From Euglena gracilis (taxonomy: Eukaryota > Euglenida > Euglenophyceae > Euglenales), in NCBI GenBank assembly GCA_039621445.1, contig CP154956.1, positions 44,311,291 to 44,375,290 on the forward strand: a stretch of 64,000 nt of DNA, given 5' to 3'. The notes beneath the pieces were generated by a model, which was not told the origin of the DNA, made no database searches, and saw nothing but the letters and a program-made list of their open reading frames with translations. Position 1 is the stretch's first letter; every line of letters begins with the position of its first letter. The position numbers and the translations under genes were made by a program. This document shows positions 1 through 7,870 of this stretch, piece by piece.

Positions 1-373
1 AAAAATGATCAATTTTATCACGATGCAACGTCATGGATGTTGCCTCCCGACTACCTGCAAAGTGGCACACTTCCCCCATGACCCCACCCCATGGCCCCCA
101 TGACCCCCCCCCCCCCCCGCGACTCGCACCACCGCCTTAAAAAAACATGTGTTTTTGTTTTAAAAAAAGCCGTTTGTAATTTTTTTTCATCTGTCTCGGG
201 AGGGGTTGGAAGTGGGGGGGGGAGGGGGGGTCCCAGGAGGGGGGGTTAAAAACGTTAACCATTCACGGGCTGGGCTTCCCCACGTGAGGAATCGGGGTCC
301 ATTCACTAGTGAACACTACGGCAGTAGTGAATGGTTCACTAGTGAACACCTGCGCACTAGTGAATCATTCACA
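1..373. repeat. Inverted dispersed repeat (partner 6367-6706)
   Basis: Reading 6706 down to 6367 on the minus strand reproduces this stretch, including the segment around CGATGCAACGTCATGGATG, a poly-C run, an A/T-rich part ending CATCTGTCTCGGGAGG and a cluster of ACTAGT palindromes. A third partial copy lies at 5906-6090. No coding sense is seen; the G/C homopolymers differ in length between copies. Confidence 0.85.
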
Positions 374-520
374 ATTTACGGGTGCCTACCGAGGAATCGT
401 GGCCCAAAAAAATTCTGAAGTTTCGGCAATGTTATTGGAACAGGAGGCCGACCTCAGCATGTCATAAGCAAGAAAGGCAATGCAAATGGCTGAATAGGCA
501 CGGCGAAGGAAATTTCAGTG
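241..520. repeat. Direct repeat, first copy (second at 7138-7417)
   Basis: The sequence from the CCATTCACGGGC region through GAATCGGGGTCC, the ACTAGT palindromes and GCAATGCAAATGGCTGAAT recurs in the same orientation at 7138-7417 with few differences. It is the left edge of an imperfect duplication that includes 784-1430 versus 7690-8230 and 2260-3810 versus 9350-10375. Confidence 0.85.
302..373. repeat. Cluster of 12-bp palindromes TTCACTAGTGAA
   Basis: TTCACTAGTGAA occurs at 302-313 and 335-346, followed by partial copies. The same palindrome cluster is found at 1281-1430, 6367-6440, 7187-7255 and 7931-8225. A sister palindrome, TTCACCGGTGAA, appears at 16.4-16.8 kb. The function is unknown. 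Confidence 0.8.
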
Positions 521-558
521 CGAGACACATGCTCGCGATGCCATTCTTGGCATGGTTA

Positions 559-644
559 CCATGCCCCCCATATAAGACCCCCCATATAAGACCCCCCCTG
601 GGATTTTGGCTCCCGAGGGGGGGTCTTATATGGGGGGGGCATGG
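559..644. mobile_element. Short TA-flanked C/G-tract hairpin element
   Basis: This 86-bp foldback begins CCATGCCCCCCATATAAGAC and ends with its near reverse complement. It is flanked by TA on both sides (557-558 and 645-646). The inner part repeats the CATATAAGACCCCCC motif. The structure is that of a MITE. TA flanking matches the empty-site-supported element at 7955-8119. Confidence 0.7.
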
Positions 645-783
645 TAATGGACAACAAACAACAGAACTCAACGGCAACCCGAACAAACCCACGCCTTTTT
701 GGGCGCCCGACACAAATCGGCACACACAAAATGATACACCTCCCCGCATACTGAACACCGAGCACTTTTGGCCTCGGCCACAT

Positions 784-1215
784 TTCAACGCAGCATGGTT
801 CTTGGGGCCTAGGTCTTCATTTTCACCACTGGTGGGGAGGGAGCCCAAAAGGGCATCCACTACCGGGGGGATGAAAATACCGCTCGGTAGTAATATCGAA
901 GGGATTAATACCGCTCTTTAATAAAACCTGCCAGACGCCTGATCGTTTAGCTGTCAGACGGAAAAAACCCACCCCGCGATCCAGATTAATTATTGCCTGA
1001 TCCTAATTCCGGCCGCCGAGCCAGAAAGATGCCCAGATCGCCAGTTATGCAAACTCGCCCAGTGAGCGGAATTAATCCATTCGGTAATTAATGCAGCGCG
1101 GTATTTTAATCCCTCCGGTACTGTGGCTCCTAGGGACCCAGCACCACGTAAAACAGTCAAAAAATCATCTACGTTAGGGGGGTGGGGCATCTGAGCTTCC
1201 ATCATGTTGGCAAAA
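784..1215 (-). pseudogene. Minus-strand reading frame split by a MITE
   Basis: Read on the minus strand, 1215-1119 gives an open frame containing FANMMEAQMP and FLTVLRGAGSLGATV. Past the inserted element (863-1118) the frame continues with VDALLGSLPTSGENEDLGPK down to 784. The related copy at 7690-7870 lacks the insertion and reads straight through this junction, although it has a small deletion upstream that brings in a stop. The protein is not recognised and no family motif is visible. It could be an exon of a real gene or an old coding repeat. The element interrupts it here, so this copy is unlikely to be functional. Confidence 0.45.
863..1118. mobile_element. 256-bp MITE with about 21-bp TIRs and TA target duplication
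   Basis: The related sequence at 7761-7780 has an uninterrupted CATCCACTACTGTGGCTCC. Here 256 bp are inserted after the TA (861-862) and TA is repeated at 1119-1120. The ends are inverted repeats: CCGGGGGGATGAAAATACC at the left, GGTATTTTAATCCCTCCGG at the right. There is no coding capacity. TA duplication and terminal inverted repeats suggest a nonautonomous Tc1/mariner-like element. A 3-bp TAC duplication with TIRs one base shorter fits equally well. Confidence 0.88.
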
Positions 1216-1280
1216 CGCTTCATTGGACTGTGAGGAAAAAAGATTGGAGGATAAAAAAACATAAAAAAATTCGGATTCCA

Positions 1281-1430
1281 ATCACTAGTGAACATGTGCG
1301 CACTAGTGATATGTTCACTAGTGCACACTTGGGACTAGTGATCAAAAGTGGCCATTCACTAGTGCGCTATAGCGCACTCACTAGTGCGCTATAGCGCACT
1401 AGTGAATGCCCAAAGTTCACTAGTGAATGC
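1281..1430. repeat. ACTAGT palindrome cluster with GCGCTATAGCGC palindromes
   Basis: At least eight ACTAGT-centred palindromic units occur here, including two GTGCGCTATAGCGCAC palindromes. The cluster recurs at 7931-8225, where it is split by a 165-bp hairpin element. No gene is seen. Confidence 0.75.
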
Positions 1431-1812
1431 TAAAAACCCCCTCCCCCCCCCCCCTGTGCGGCCCCTGCGCGGCCGCTCGCCCGCCCCCCTGGACCCCCCC
1501 TCCCCCCACTGTGCCTGGCATAGCCAAGAAAAAAAAATTGTGAAAAAATCGCGACTTTTTTGAGGCCAAAAATGACCAAAAATGACCATTTTCAGACATA
1601 AAATGGCTAATTTGGGGGCCGCGCGCTCTGCGCGCGGCCAAAAAAAAGCACTTTTTGGGTCAAAAATGGCCCAAAAATGGCAAAAAATGACCACTTCTTG
1701 GACCCGAAAATCACCGATTTTAGGATCCACCCTTGGACCCCCCCTCCCCCCCCCCCCCGTGCGCCCCCTGCGCGGCCGCTCGCCCCCCCCCCTGAGGCTG
1801 TGCCAAGCCTCA
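1431..1812. mobile_element. G/C-tract element, opposite-orientation relative of 2525-2983
   Basis: The body matches the minus strand of 2525-2983: a conserved AAAATGACCATTTTCAGACA-type region, the GC stem at about 1618-1639, and flanking C/G tracts with GGCCGC. The right end, read on the minus strand, starts TGAGGCTTGGCACAG, like GGAGGCTAGGCACAG in the other copy. The left end looks truncated. It is noncoding; open frames across it are low-complexity proline/arginine artefacts. Confidence 0.7.
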
Positions 1813-2261
1813 GTACACCCCCTACACATGTGCGGGGCTGCGTTATCACCCTGTTGTTGTTACACAAATTCCTTCTGGTCTCAGTTGCTAGTGATGGTAT
1901 TGTATGTTTTTATTTTGTAACTTTGGGGACAAGACAGTACAGTTGGTCAAACCTTGGGACCCCCCCTCCCCCCCCTGTACAGTTCCTTTCAGAAAAATCG
2001 GGGTTCAATCACGATTCCCGGTGCGGAAACCCCCCCCCCCTCTCAGCATGGGTTTTGCAATTGAGGTTCCTTCATCACCAGAACTCCCATTTTTGAAGAC
2101 CACTCAGTCTGACGGTCTTGGATGAAGCGGAAACAAGGCGCAACAGCTACTCGTCTTCACCATCACTGAGGTGAGACTGTGTTTTTTCCCCCAAAAAAAT
2201 TCCCAAACCCTCGTTGGCGTTTGTTTTTTTATAAGAAAAATCGGGGTTCTGATACGAAAAC
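1813..2261. other. Unassigned sequence
   Basis: No gene is recognised. A segment near 1925-1985 (AGTTGGTCAAACCTTGGGAC) recurs at 5906-5965, so part of this is dispersed repeat. Confidence 0.5.
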
Positions 2262-2331
2262 TGTGTCCAGAACGCCCGGTTCGGGCGTGAAGCCGTGTTC
2301 CAGAACGCCGGTTCGGGCGGCATGCATGACG
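2262..2331. repeat. GAACGCCGGTTCGGGCG short repeat cluster
   Basis: Tandem-like copies of CAGAACGCCGGTTCGGGCG spaced by GTGAAGCCGTGTTC occur here. Related clusters are at 8385-8480 (both orientations), 9350-9462 and, more degenerate, 13795-13905. No function is evident. Confidence 0.7.
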
Positions 2332-2524
2332 CCCTTTTAATGGTCAGAGACCCATATGCCGGGAACCATCTCGGCCATTTGGGTGGTTTTGGGGGTTATT
2401 TGAAGGGGCAGGGTTAGGGTTTGGACATGGCCCTGCCATACCTTGGCCCACACAAGGAACACCCAAAGGCGGCAGATGAACAGGGGTGAAGAAAGATAAA
2501 GCCCGCCGACCCTTCGGCCCAAAA

Positions 2525-2983
2525 GGAGGCTAGGCACAGCGGGGGGGGGGAAGGGGCTCAGGGGGGGCGAGCGCCGCGCGGGGGGGCGAGCGGCCGCGCG
2601 GGGGCCGGGGAGGGGGGGGGAGAGCGGGGTCCGAGGGCGGCCGCGCGGGCGGAACGCATCCTAAAATCGGTGATTTTCGGGTCCGAAAAGTGGTCATTTT
2701 TTGCCATTTTTGGGCCATTTTTGACCAAAAAAGTGCTTTTTTATCCGCGCGCTCCGCGCGCAGCCCCCTAATTTGCCATTTTATGTCCGAAAATGGTCAT
2801 TTTTGGTCATTTTTGGGCCTCAAAAAATCGCGATTTTTCGCCAAAAAATTTTTTCTTGGCTATGCTAGGCACAGTGGTGGGAGGGGGGGTCCAGGGGGGC
2901 GGGCGAGCGGCCGCGCGGGCGGCCGCGCAGGGGCCGCGCGGGGGGGGGGGTCCCGGACCCCCCGAGCGGCGCTCCTAGCCTCC
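2525..2983. mobile_element. 459-bp element with GGAGGCTAGG TIRs and empty site
   Basis: The ends are perfect 10-bp inverted repeats, GGAGGCTAGG at 2525-2534 and CCTAGCCTCC at 2974-2983. The duplicate locus near 9656-9680 reads CGGCCCAGAAGGGGATTTG without the insert. Here the flanks are CCCAAAA and AAAGGGG, consistent with a 3-bp AAA target duplication. The interior has long G tracts, GGCCGC repeats and a GC stem at about 2744-2761. There is no coding capacity, so it appears to be a nonautonomous DNA element. Confidence 0.82.
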
Positions 2984-3169
2984 AAAGGGGATTTGCCATC
3001 CTGAACATGGAGAAACAGGGAAATTGGCCCGAATTTGACCGAATTCGAAAAAAGGCTAAAACTTCGCCGGGACAGGTCCCAACCCTAACCCCATTCCTCC
3101 CAATAACCCTATACAGTCACTGGAAGCGGGAAAGAAGGCGTCGTGCGATAAGCAAAAGGGGGGGGGGTG

Positions 3170-3406
3170 GCACACCCCTCCCCCCCCCACCAACCCCCTC
3201 GCCACGCCATTTTACCCCCCCCTCCCCCCCCTTTTCAGACCCGCTCGCCACGCCATGTCAGGCCCACCAGAAAAAAAATTTTGGCAGACCCCCGCGCACC
3301 CCTCCCCCCCTTTTCAGACCCCCTCGCCACGCCAAACCCCCCTCCCCCCCACCCTAGACGGACCCCTCGCCATGGCGTGCCGACCCCCCCGGGGGGGTCC
3401 GTCATG
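3170..3406. repeat. C-tract array with CCCCTCGCCACGCCA units
   Basis: Four or more copies of CCCTCGCCACGCCA are spaced by poly-C and TTTTCAGAC. The array ends in a C7-G7 hairpin (CGACCCCCCCGGGGGGGTCCG). A parallel copy lies at 9838-10085 and an inverted one at 8707-8925. It is low complexity; the proline-rich frames are not credible proteins. Confidence 0.7.
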
Positions 3407-3407
3407 C

Positions 3408-3566
3408 GGGGGGGACGCGGGGGGGAAGCGTGGCCCAACCACCCCCACACGTTTTCTTTGGCGTCACCTAAATTTGTATGTAATTTTCCTTTGGTCGACC
3501 AAAAAACGTGCCCGGCCAAAATCCGGGACGCGGGGGGGACGCGGGGGGGACACGGGGGGAACACCC
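3408..3566. mobile_element. G-tract GGGGGGACGCGGGGGG element
   Basis: It is bounded on both sides by GGACGCGGGGGG motifs. The interior (ACGTTTTCTTTGGCGTCACC, then AATTTTCCTTTGGTCGACC) is related in inverted orientation to 15612-15792. The parallel locus at 10090-10145 has different sequence here. I read it as a dispersed noncoding repeat. Confidence 0.55.
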
Positions 3567-3704
3567 CCTATCACTTCATTTTTGGGTACTTTTTCGTTAG
3601 TCAATGGAGATCAGGCAGTGGATTTTGGTCATTTTGGACCCCCTGCCCCCCCCCCCCCAATGGCGAAGTTCACTGCAGCGCTGCTCAGAAGGCCAACAAA
3701 AGTG

Positions 3705-4071
3705 ATGCCAGAACCCGCTTCTGGCTTATGGCGCTCCCAAGACATGGTGCTCCTTCAGTTGCACATGCAGCGAGAAGCAGCCCATGACACCATCCTGAAA
3801 CTGGGCCATTTGGGATGTGTCCAATTCCGAGATATGAATCCGAATGTCAGTGCTTTCCAGCGACTTTTTACTGGGGATGTACGACGCTGTGAGGAGGCTG
3901 AACGTCGCCTGAGATACTTTGAAGAGCAGTTGAAGCGTGCCAAGGGCCAGAGAAATGTCAACATGTTTGTCGAAGGGTGTGCAAATCTTTTTGCCACAGT
4001 TTGGAAACTCCTTCCTCCTTTCTTTCAGGTCTCATGTGGAAACTTTGGATTCCCTTGAGCCAAAGCTTGAG
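3705..4071 (+). CDS. V-type H+-ATPase V0 subunit a, N-terminal exons (truncated)
   Basis: The first exon from ATG 3705 encodes the family's N terminus: LWRSQDMVLLQLHMQREAAH, then LGCVQFRDMNPNVSAFQR and RRCEEAERRLRYFEEQLKR. These correspond to the conserved 'S-E-M-x-L-x-Q-L', 'G-x-V-Q-F-R-D-L-N' and 'R-R-C-E-E' blocks of subunit a, which anchors V1 to V0 and forms the proton half-channels. A second short exon (4030-4071) encodes SHVETLDSLEPKLE, like the coiled-coil segment that follows. The intron can be read two ways, both in frame: GT-AG (3965-4028) or pairing-type (3939-4029; AAG at +4, CTT at -8). The exon then stops at an inverted copy of exon 1 (4072). The remaining roughly 700 residues are absent, so this is a fragment. 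A possible trans-splice AG lies at 3687-3688. Confidence 0.82.
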
Positions 4072-4160
4072 TCACAGCGTCGTACATCCCCAGTAAAAAG
4101 TCGATGGAAAGCACCGACATTCGGATTCATATCTCGGAATTGGACACATCCCAAATGGCC
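4072..4160 (-). repeat. Inverted copy of part of the V-ATPase exon
   Basis: These 89 bp are the reverse complement of 3804-3892 within the V-ATPase exon, with about two mismatches. They start exactly after a codon boundary of exon 2. A transcript across 3705-4160 would contain a near-perfect 89-bp stem. This could be a local rearrangement or an assembly chimera. Confidence 0.9.
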
Positions 4161-4902
4161 GGGGGGAGGGGCTGGAGCTGGGCTGGGCTGGGTTGATGAA
4201 AACCAAAAAATTCTTAATTTTTTTTATTATTTCGACATTTTGCTGGATGGAGCTAGATCAAGGCTGGATCGGGACGGGAGGAACAGCCTGATTACTGAAA
4301 AAATGCAGGGATAGGTGAGCTGGGCAGCCCATTTTGCTGGCCCGGCCTCTGGCCGGGCTGGACCCAACTTTATTTCACTCGACCTCCCCCCCCCGGGGGA
4401 GGCAGTCCGAATTTGGGCTGCTGGCTGGATTTGAGCTTCTGGCTGGCTGGGGTATATCCCCCGGGGGATAGGGTCCCCCTTCGGCTTAAGAAAACCCCTG
4501 GGCGCAAATCCCTTCTCTTGCTCCAAAAGCATAATTGGCAGCTTGCTTTTTTTGGACGCTGTTTTTTGTTTTTTTTTCATTTTACAATGTTTTCTTTAAA
4601 AAAGACACCCACGAGGTTTTGCACAAAAATTTTGAATGTGTATTTTTAATCATTTTTGGCGACTTATGGATCATTTCTGCCAAAAGAATCTTTTTCACAG
4701 AAATGAAATAGTCATAAAATTGCATTTTTTTGCAGTTTTGGATGTTTTTGACCATTTTTTGGCAGTTTTTGGCCTTAACAGGATTCGATGAAATTTCCCT
4801 TTTGTTTTTCTTTGATTTTTGGTGTTTTTTTTTCTTTCGAAAAAAAACACGTTGTTTTGTTTTTTTTTTAAAAAAAAGACAAAAAACGCCAACTATGCCC
4901 AA
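4161..4902. other. Noncoding: CTGGCTGG/C-G tract repeat, then T-rich tract
   Basis: 4380-4480 carries CCCCCCCCGGGGG, repeated CTGGCTGG and TATATCCCCCGGGGGATAG, a repeat type also seen near 10375-10460, 53455-53580 and 61400-61510. 4540-4900 is T/A-rich with long homopolymers. No credible gene is present. Confidence 0.55.
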
Positions 4903-4951
4903 AATACTCCCCCTTACTGTTCCCCCCCTTACTGTTCCCATGGGGGGGGGT
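4903..4951. mobile_element. TA-flanked C/G-tract hairpin (TTACTGT type)
   Basis: TACTCCCCCTTACTGT is followed by a second CCCCCCCTTACTGTTCCC and closes with G9 then TA. A further TTACTGTCCCCC copy sits near 5140. It resembles the TA-bounded C-tract elements elsewhere, but the right arm is short. Confidence 0.45.
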
Positions 4952-5467
4952 ACAGTGTCAGGGCACTTTTTGTAAAGAATTCTTGGAACACAGAGAGAAA
5001 TGGGAATATTTGTCAGTTTTGGGTGCTCTCATTCCCATCAAAGTCCAACCCCAATGCCAACTTCATTTTGGCATTTTAGGTGGCCTTTTGGGTCTAACTT
5101 GGTTGGTTGAACAGCAAAGGGGGGAGCTCTTCCCCCCCCCTTACTGTCCCCCCACCTCACTGTTCCCATGCACCCGAAATAAGGTTGGGACGACTGGTCG
5201 ACTAATCGGTTGTTCGTTCGGGAGGATTAATTGTTCATGCCCAAAAAGAATAGTTGTGAACAAATTTGACTCTTACAAAATTGGACTGGTCCACAACATT
5301 CAGGGGTAATTCTGGGGGGGCACAGAAGCCAAATTACATGCAAAAAATGGCTGCCACAAGGGATTTTTTTTTTCAGTTTCTTTTTGTTTTTGTTTTTTAA
5401 AGATGTTTCATTTATAATAATATACATTTTATAATTGCTATACCAGGGCATAAAAGATTTGCCATTC

Positions 5468-5597
5468 CCTCCCCCATTTAAGACCCCCCCATTTAAGACC
5501 CCCCCTGGCCGGCCAAAGGCTGGCCCTTTGGCCGGGACCCCCCCCCCCATATGAGACCCCCTGGATTTTGGCTCCTGAGGGGGGTCTTATATGGGGG
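5468..5597. mobile_element. Nested C/G-tract hairpin (ATTTAAGACCCCCC / ATATAAGACC type)
   Basis: Tandem CCCCCATTTAAGAC motifs are followed by GGCCGGCCAAAGGCTGGCC and then by an inner hairpin that ends GGGGGGTCTTATATGGGGG before TA. The inner part shares GGATTTTGGCTCC with the element at 559-644. It is probably one element inserted into another. Confidence 0.55.
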
Positions 5598-5601
5598 TAA
5601 G

Positions 5602-5885
5602 GTACCTTTAATATATTCCCTCTAAAACCTCTACCTGAAGCCCAAATAAAGCAGGTATTGGTTTCGGTCCTTGGATTATTATTTATTGAAGTTGGAATAG
5701 ATATAAAAGAAGTGAATATCTATAAATAGTAATAAGTATAATAGCAGATTAATAGATTTAGACCTACTGATAACGAAGGTATTGATATAAATAAATTCAT
5801 TATAAAATCATTACTGAAAAATATACTATGTAATATAATACATATATTTGTTTTAAAAAAAATATTAATTAATATGTGTTAGAAA
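5602..5885 (+). other. AT-rich island, possible organelle-derived insert
   Basis: The composition changes abruptly: roughly 280 bp rich in A and T with no C/G tracts, unlike the surrounding DNA. A forward frame of about 42 codons ending TAG at 5727-5729 reads like ordinary protein (PLKPLPEAQIKQ, then SVLGLLFIEVGIDIKEV), with A/T third positions. I do not recognise it. A fragment of plastid or mitochondrial DNA in the nucleus is the simplest guess, not shown. Confidence 0.4.
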
Positions 5886-5905
5886 ACACTTGAGAATTGG
5901 TCCTA

Positions 5906-6090
5906 ATGGGGACAAGGCAGCACAGTTGGTCAAACCTTGGGACCCCCCCTCCTGTACAGTTCCAACCCCCCTCCTGGGAACCCCCCCTCCCCCCCACTTC
6001 CAACCCCCCCCCCCCGAGACAGATGAAAAAAATTAAAAAAACGGCTTGTTTTTTTGAAACAAAAAAAATGTTTTTTTAAGGGGGTGGTGC
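5906..6090. repeat. Partial copy of the 1-240 / 1920-1985 repeat
   Basis: It contains CAGTTGGTCAAACCTTGGGAC (also 1930-1985), then CGAGACAGATGAAAAAAAT and GGGGGTGGTGCGGG, in the same orientation as 6480-6600 and inverted relative to 1-240. Confidence 0.75.
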
Positions 6091-6366
6091 GGGACCCACA
6101 CATGGAGGGGTTCTGGAACACAATTACCGGTAGGGGGGGGGCTCGAGGATCCCTACCCCCAAAAAAATTTCCCTGAACAAAATTTGTCGATTTTTTTAGC
6201 ATAGTTGGATTGGTCATGGCTTTTCTTATCCGGCGAATTTTAAAATTTTTGAAACGGACATTTTTGGAGATTTTCTGAGCCCTTTTTGCGGCCTTGCCGA
6301 AATTGGCCGGTCTTGTCCCGGAGGCCAATTAGCCAATTAGGGGGGGGGCAAATAGGGGGGGGTGAG
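6091..6366. other. No gene seen
   Basis: Mixed sequence with short G and C runs. No exon, hairpin or repeat match was recognised with confidence. Confidence 0.4.
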
Positions 6367-6706
6367 GGATGACTCACTAGTGCGCAGGTGTTCACTTGTG
6401 AACCATTCACTACTGCCGTAGTGTTCACTAGTGAATGGACCCCGATTCCTCACGTGGGGAAGCCCGTGAACGTTTTCCCTCCTGGGACCCCCCCTCCCCC
6501 CCCACTTCCAACCCCTCCCGAGACAGATGAAAAAAAATTACAAACGGCTTGTTTTTTTTGAAACAAAAACACATGTTTTTTTAAGGGGGTGGTGCGAGTC
6601 GCGGGGGGGGGGGGTCATGGGGGGCCAGAAGTGTGCCACTTTGCAGGTAGTCGGGAGGCAACATCCATGACGTTGCATCGTGATAAAATTGATCATTTTT
6701 TGAAAG
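6367..6706. repeat. Inverted partner of 1-373
   Basis: It starts with ACTAGT palindromes, continues through the poly-C/CGAGACAGATG part and ends AACATCCATGACGTTGCATC, the reverse complement of the left end of the window. Confidence 0.85.
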
Positions 6707-7137
6707 GAAATTTTGTCAGGATTTCTTGACCAACAAGTTTTTGGGATGAAGTTTGGGCCATTTTTGACAAAATTCCGTTTTTGGCGTGGAAATACACCAG
6801 TTTTTGGCACTTCTTTTAGGGGACAAGATTCTTGGTCATTTTTGGGTGTGAAGGTGCATTGGGCGGACAAGGATACATAAAAGTTCATTTTTTTAAGAAA
6901 AAATGCTTTTTGGGAGCCAAAAATGGCACCTAATTAGAAATTGGCACCCAAATTAGGAATCAAAATTTCCAAAAATGTGTGATAAATTCCTAATTGGATC
7001 TATTTTTGACCCAAAAGTTCTAAAAATAGGTCACATGTGACCAAAGCTGGCAATAAAAAAAAACAAAAAAAACAAGAAAAAATAAAAAAAAACAAAAAAA
7101 AACGATTTTTTGTGTTTTTTTGTGTTTTTTTTTAAAA
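6707..7137. other. No gene seen; A/T-rich with A-tracts
   Basis: TTTTTGGC-rich sequence passes into a run of A-tracts and T-tracts near 7055-7130. Nothing codes convincingly. Confidence 0.5.
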
Positions 7138-7417
7138 AACGTTAACCATTCACGGGCTTCCCCACGTGAGGAATCGGGGTCCATTCACTAGTGAACACTA
7201 CGGCAGTAGTGAATGGTTCACTAGTGAACACCTGCGCACTAGTGAATCATTCACGGGTGCTCACCGAGGAATCATGGCCCAAAAAAATTCTGAAGTTTCG
7301 GCAATGTAATTGGAACAGGAGGCCGACCTCAACATGGCATAAGCAAGAAAGGCAATGCAAATGGCTGAATTGGCACGGCGAAGGAAATTTCAGTGCGAGA
7401 CACATGCTTACAGATGA
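7138..7417. repeat. Direct repeat, second copy (first at 241-520)
   Basis: This is the same order of elements as 241-520: ACTAGT palindromes, then GAATCATGGCCC and GGCAATGCAAATGGCTGAAT. Confidence 0.85.
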
Positions 7418-7870
7418 GGGTACGATGATGGCAAAAACGGGAGCCAATGCCTTGTAAATGTTGCTCACAGCATTTACATATGTCCGAAAACTGGACAGTG
7501 GCATGGATCGAAGGCGGCCATCTTTTCCAGCCTTCTCCTGCCTTGTCTACCCAGGCATCGGCTTCCTGCTTCGTTTTAAAAAGTTCGCGAGCATCAATGC
7601 ACCATCTGGCCCATCCCACCAAAACTTCGTCCAAAGAGGCAAAAAGAACGCCATGCCGGTTGCAAACATCAATGTACTCCAAACAAACTTTTCAACGCAG
7701 CATGGTTCTTGGGGCCTAGCTCTTCATTTTCACCACCGGTGGGGAGGGAGCCCAAAAGGGCATCCACTACTGTGGCTCCTAGGGACCCAGCACCACGTAA
7801 AACAGTCAAAAAAACATCTACGTTAGGGGCGGGGCATCTGAGCTTCCATCATGTTGGCGAAACACTTCAT
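7400..7870 (-). pseudogene. Uncharacterised minus-strand reading frames (fuller copy of 784-1215)
   Basis: On the minus strand 7682-7400 encodes a protein-like frame with ordinary composition (MEYIDVCNRHGVLFASLDEV, then GWARWCIDARELF, KQEADAWVDKAGEGW, CKCCEQHLQG). Upstream on that strand (7870-7690) lies the frame with FANMMEAQM and FLTVLRGAGSLGATV that is also present at 784-1215. The two parts are in different frames, and the upstream one has an extra stop, so either an intron or decay separates them. I recognise no family. It could be an exon pair of a gene on this strand or a degraded transposon-type ORF. Confidence 0.4.

Noticed and set aside
1389-1829. Long arginine/glycine/proline-rich open frames across C/G tracts
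   Set aside because: They occur on both strands and in several frames at once, are low complexity and lie inside mobile elements.
3167-3787. 206-codon proline-rich frame overlapping the V-ATPase exon
   Set aside because: It is produced by poly-C arrays in another frame; the true exon is identified by the conserved V-ATPase blocks.
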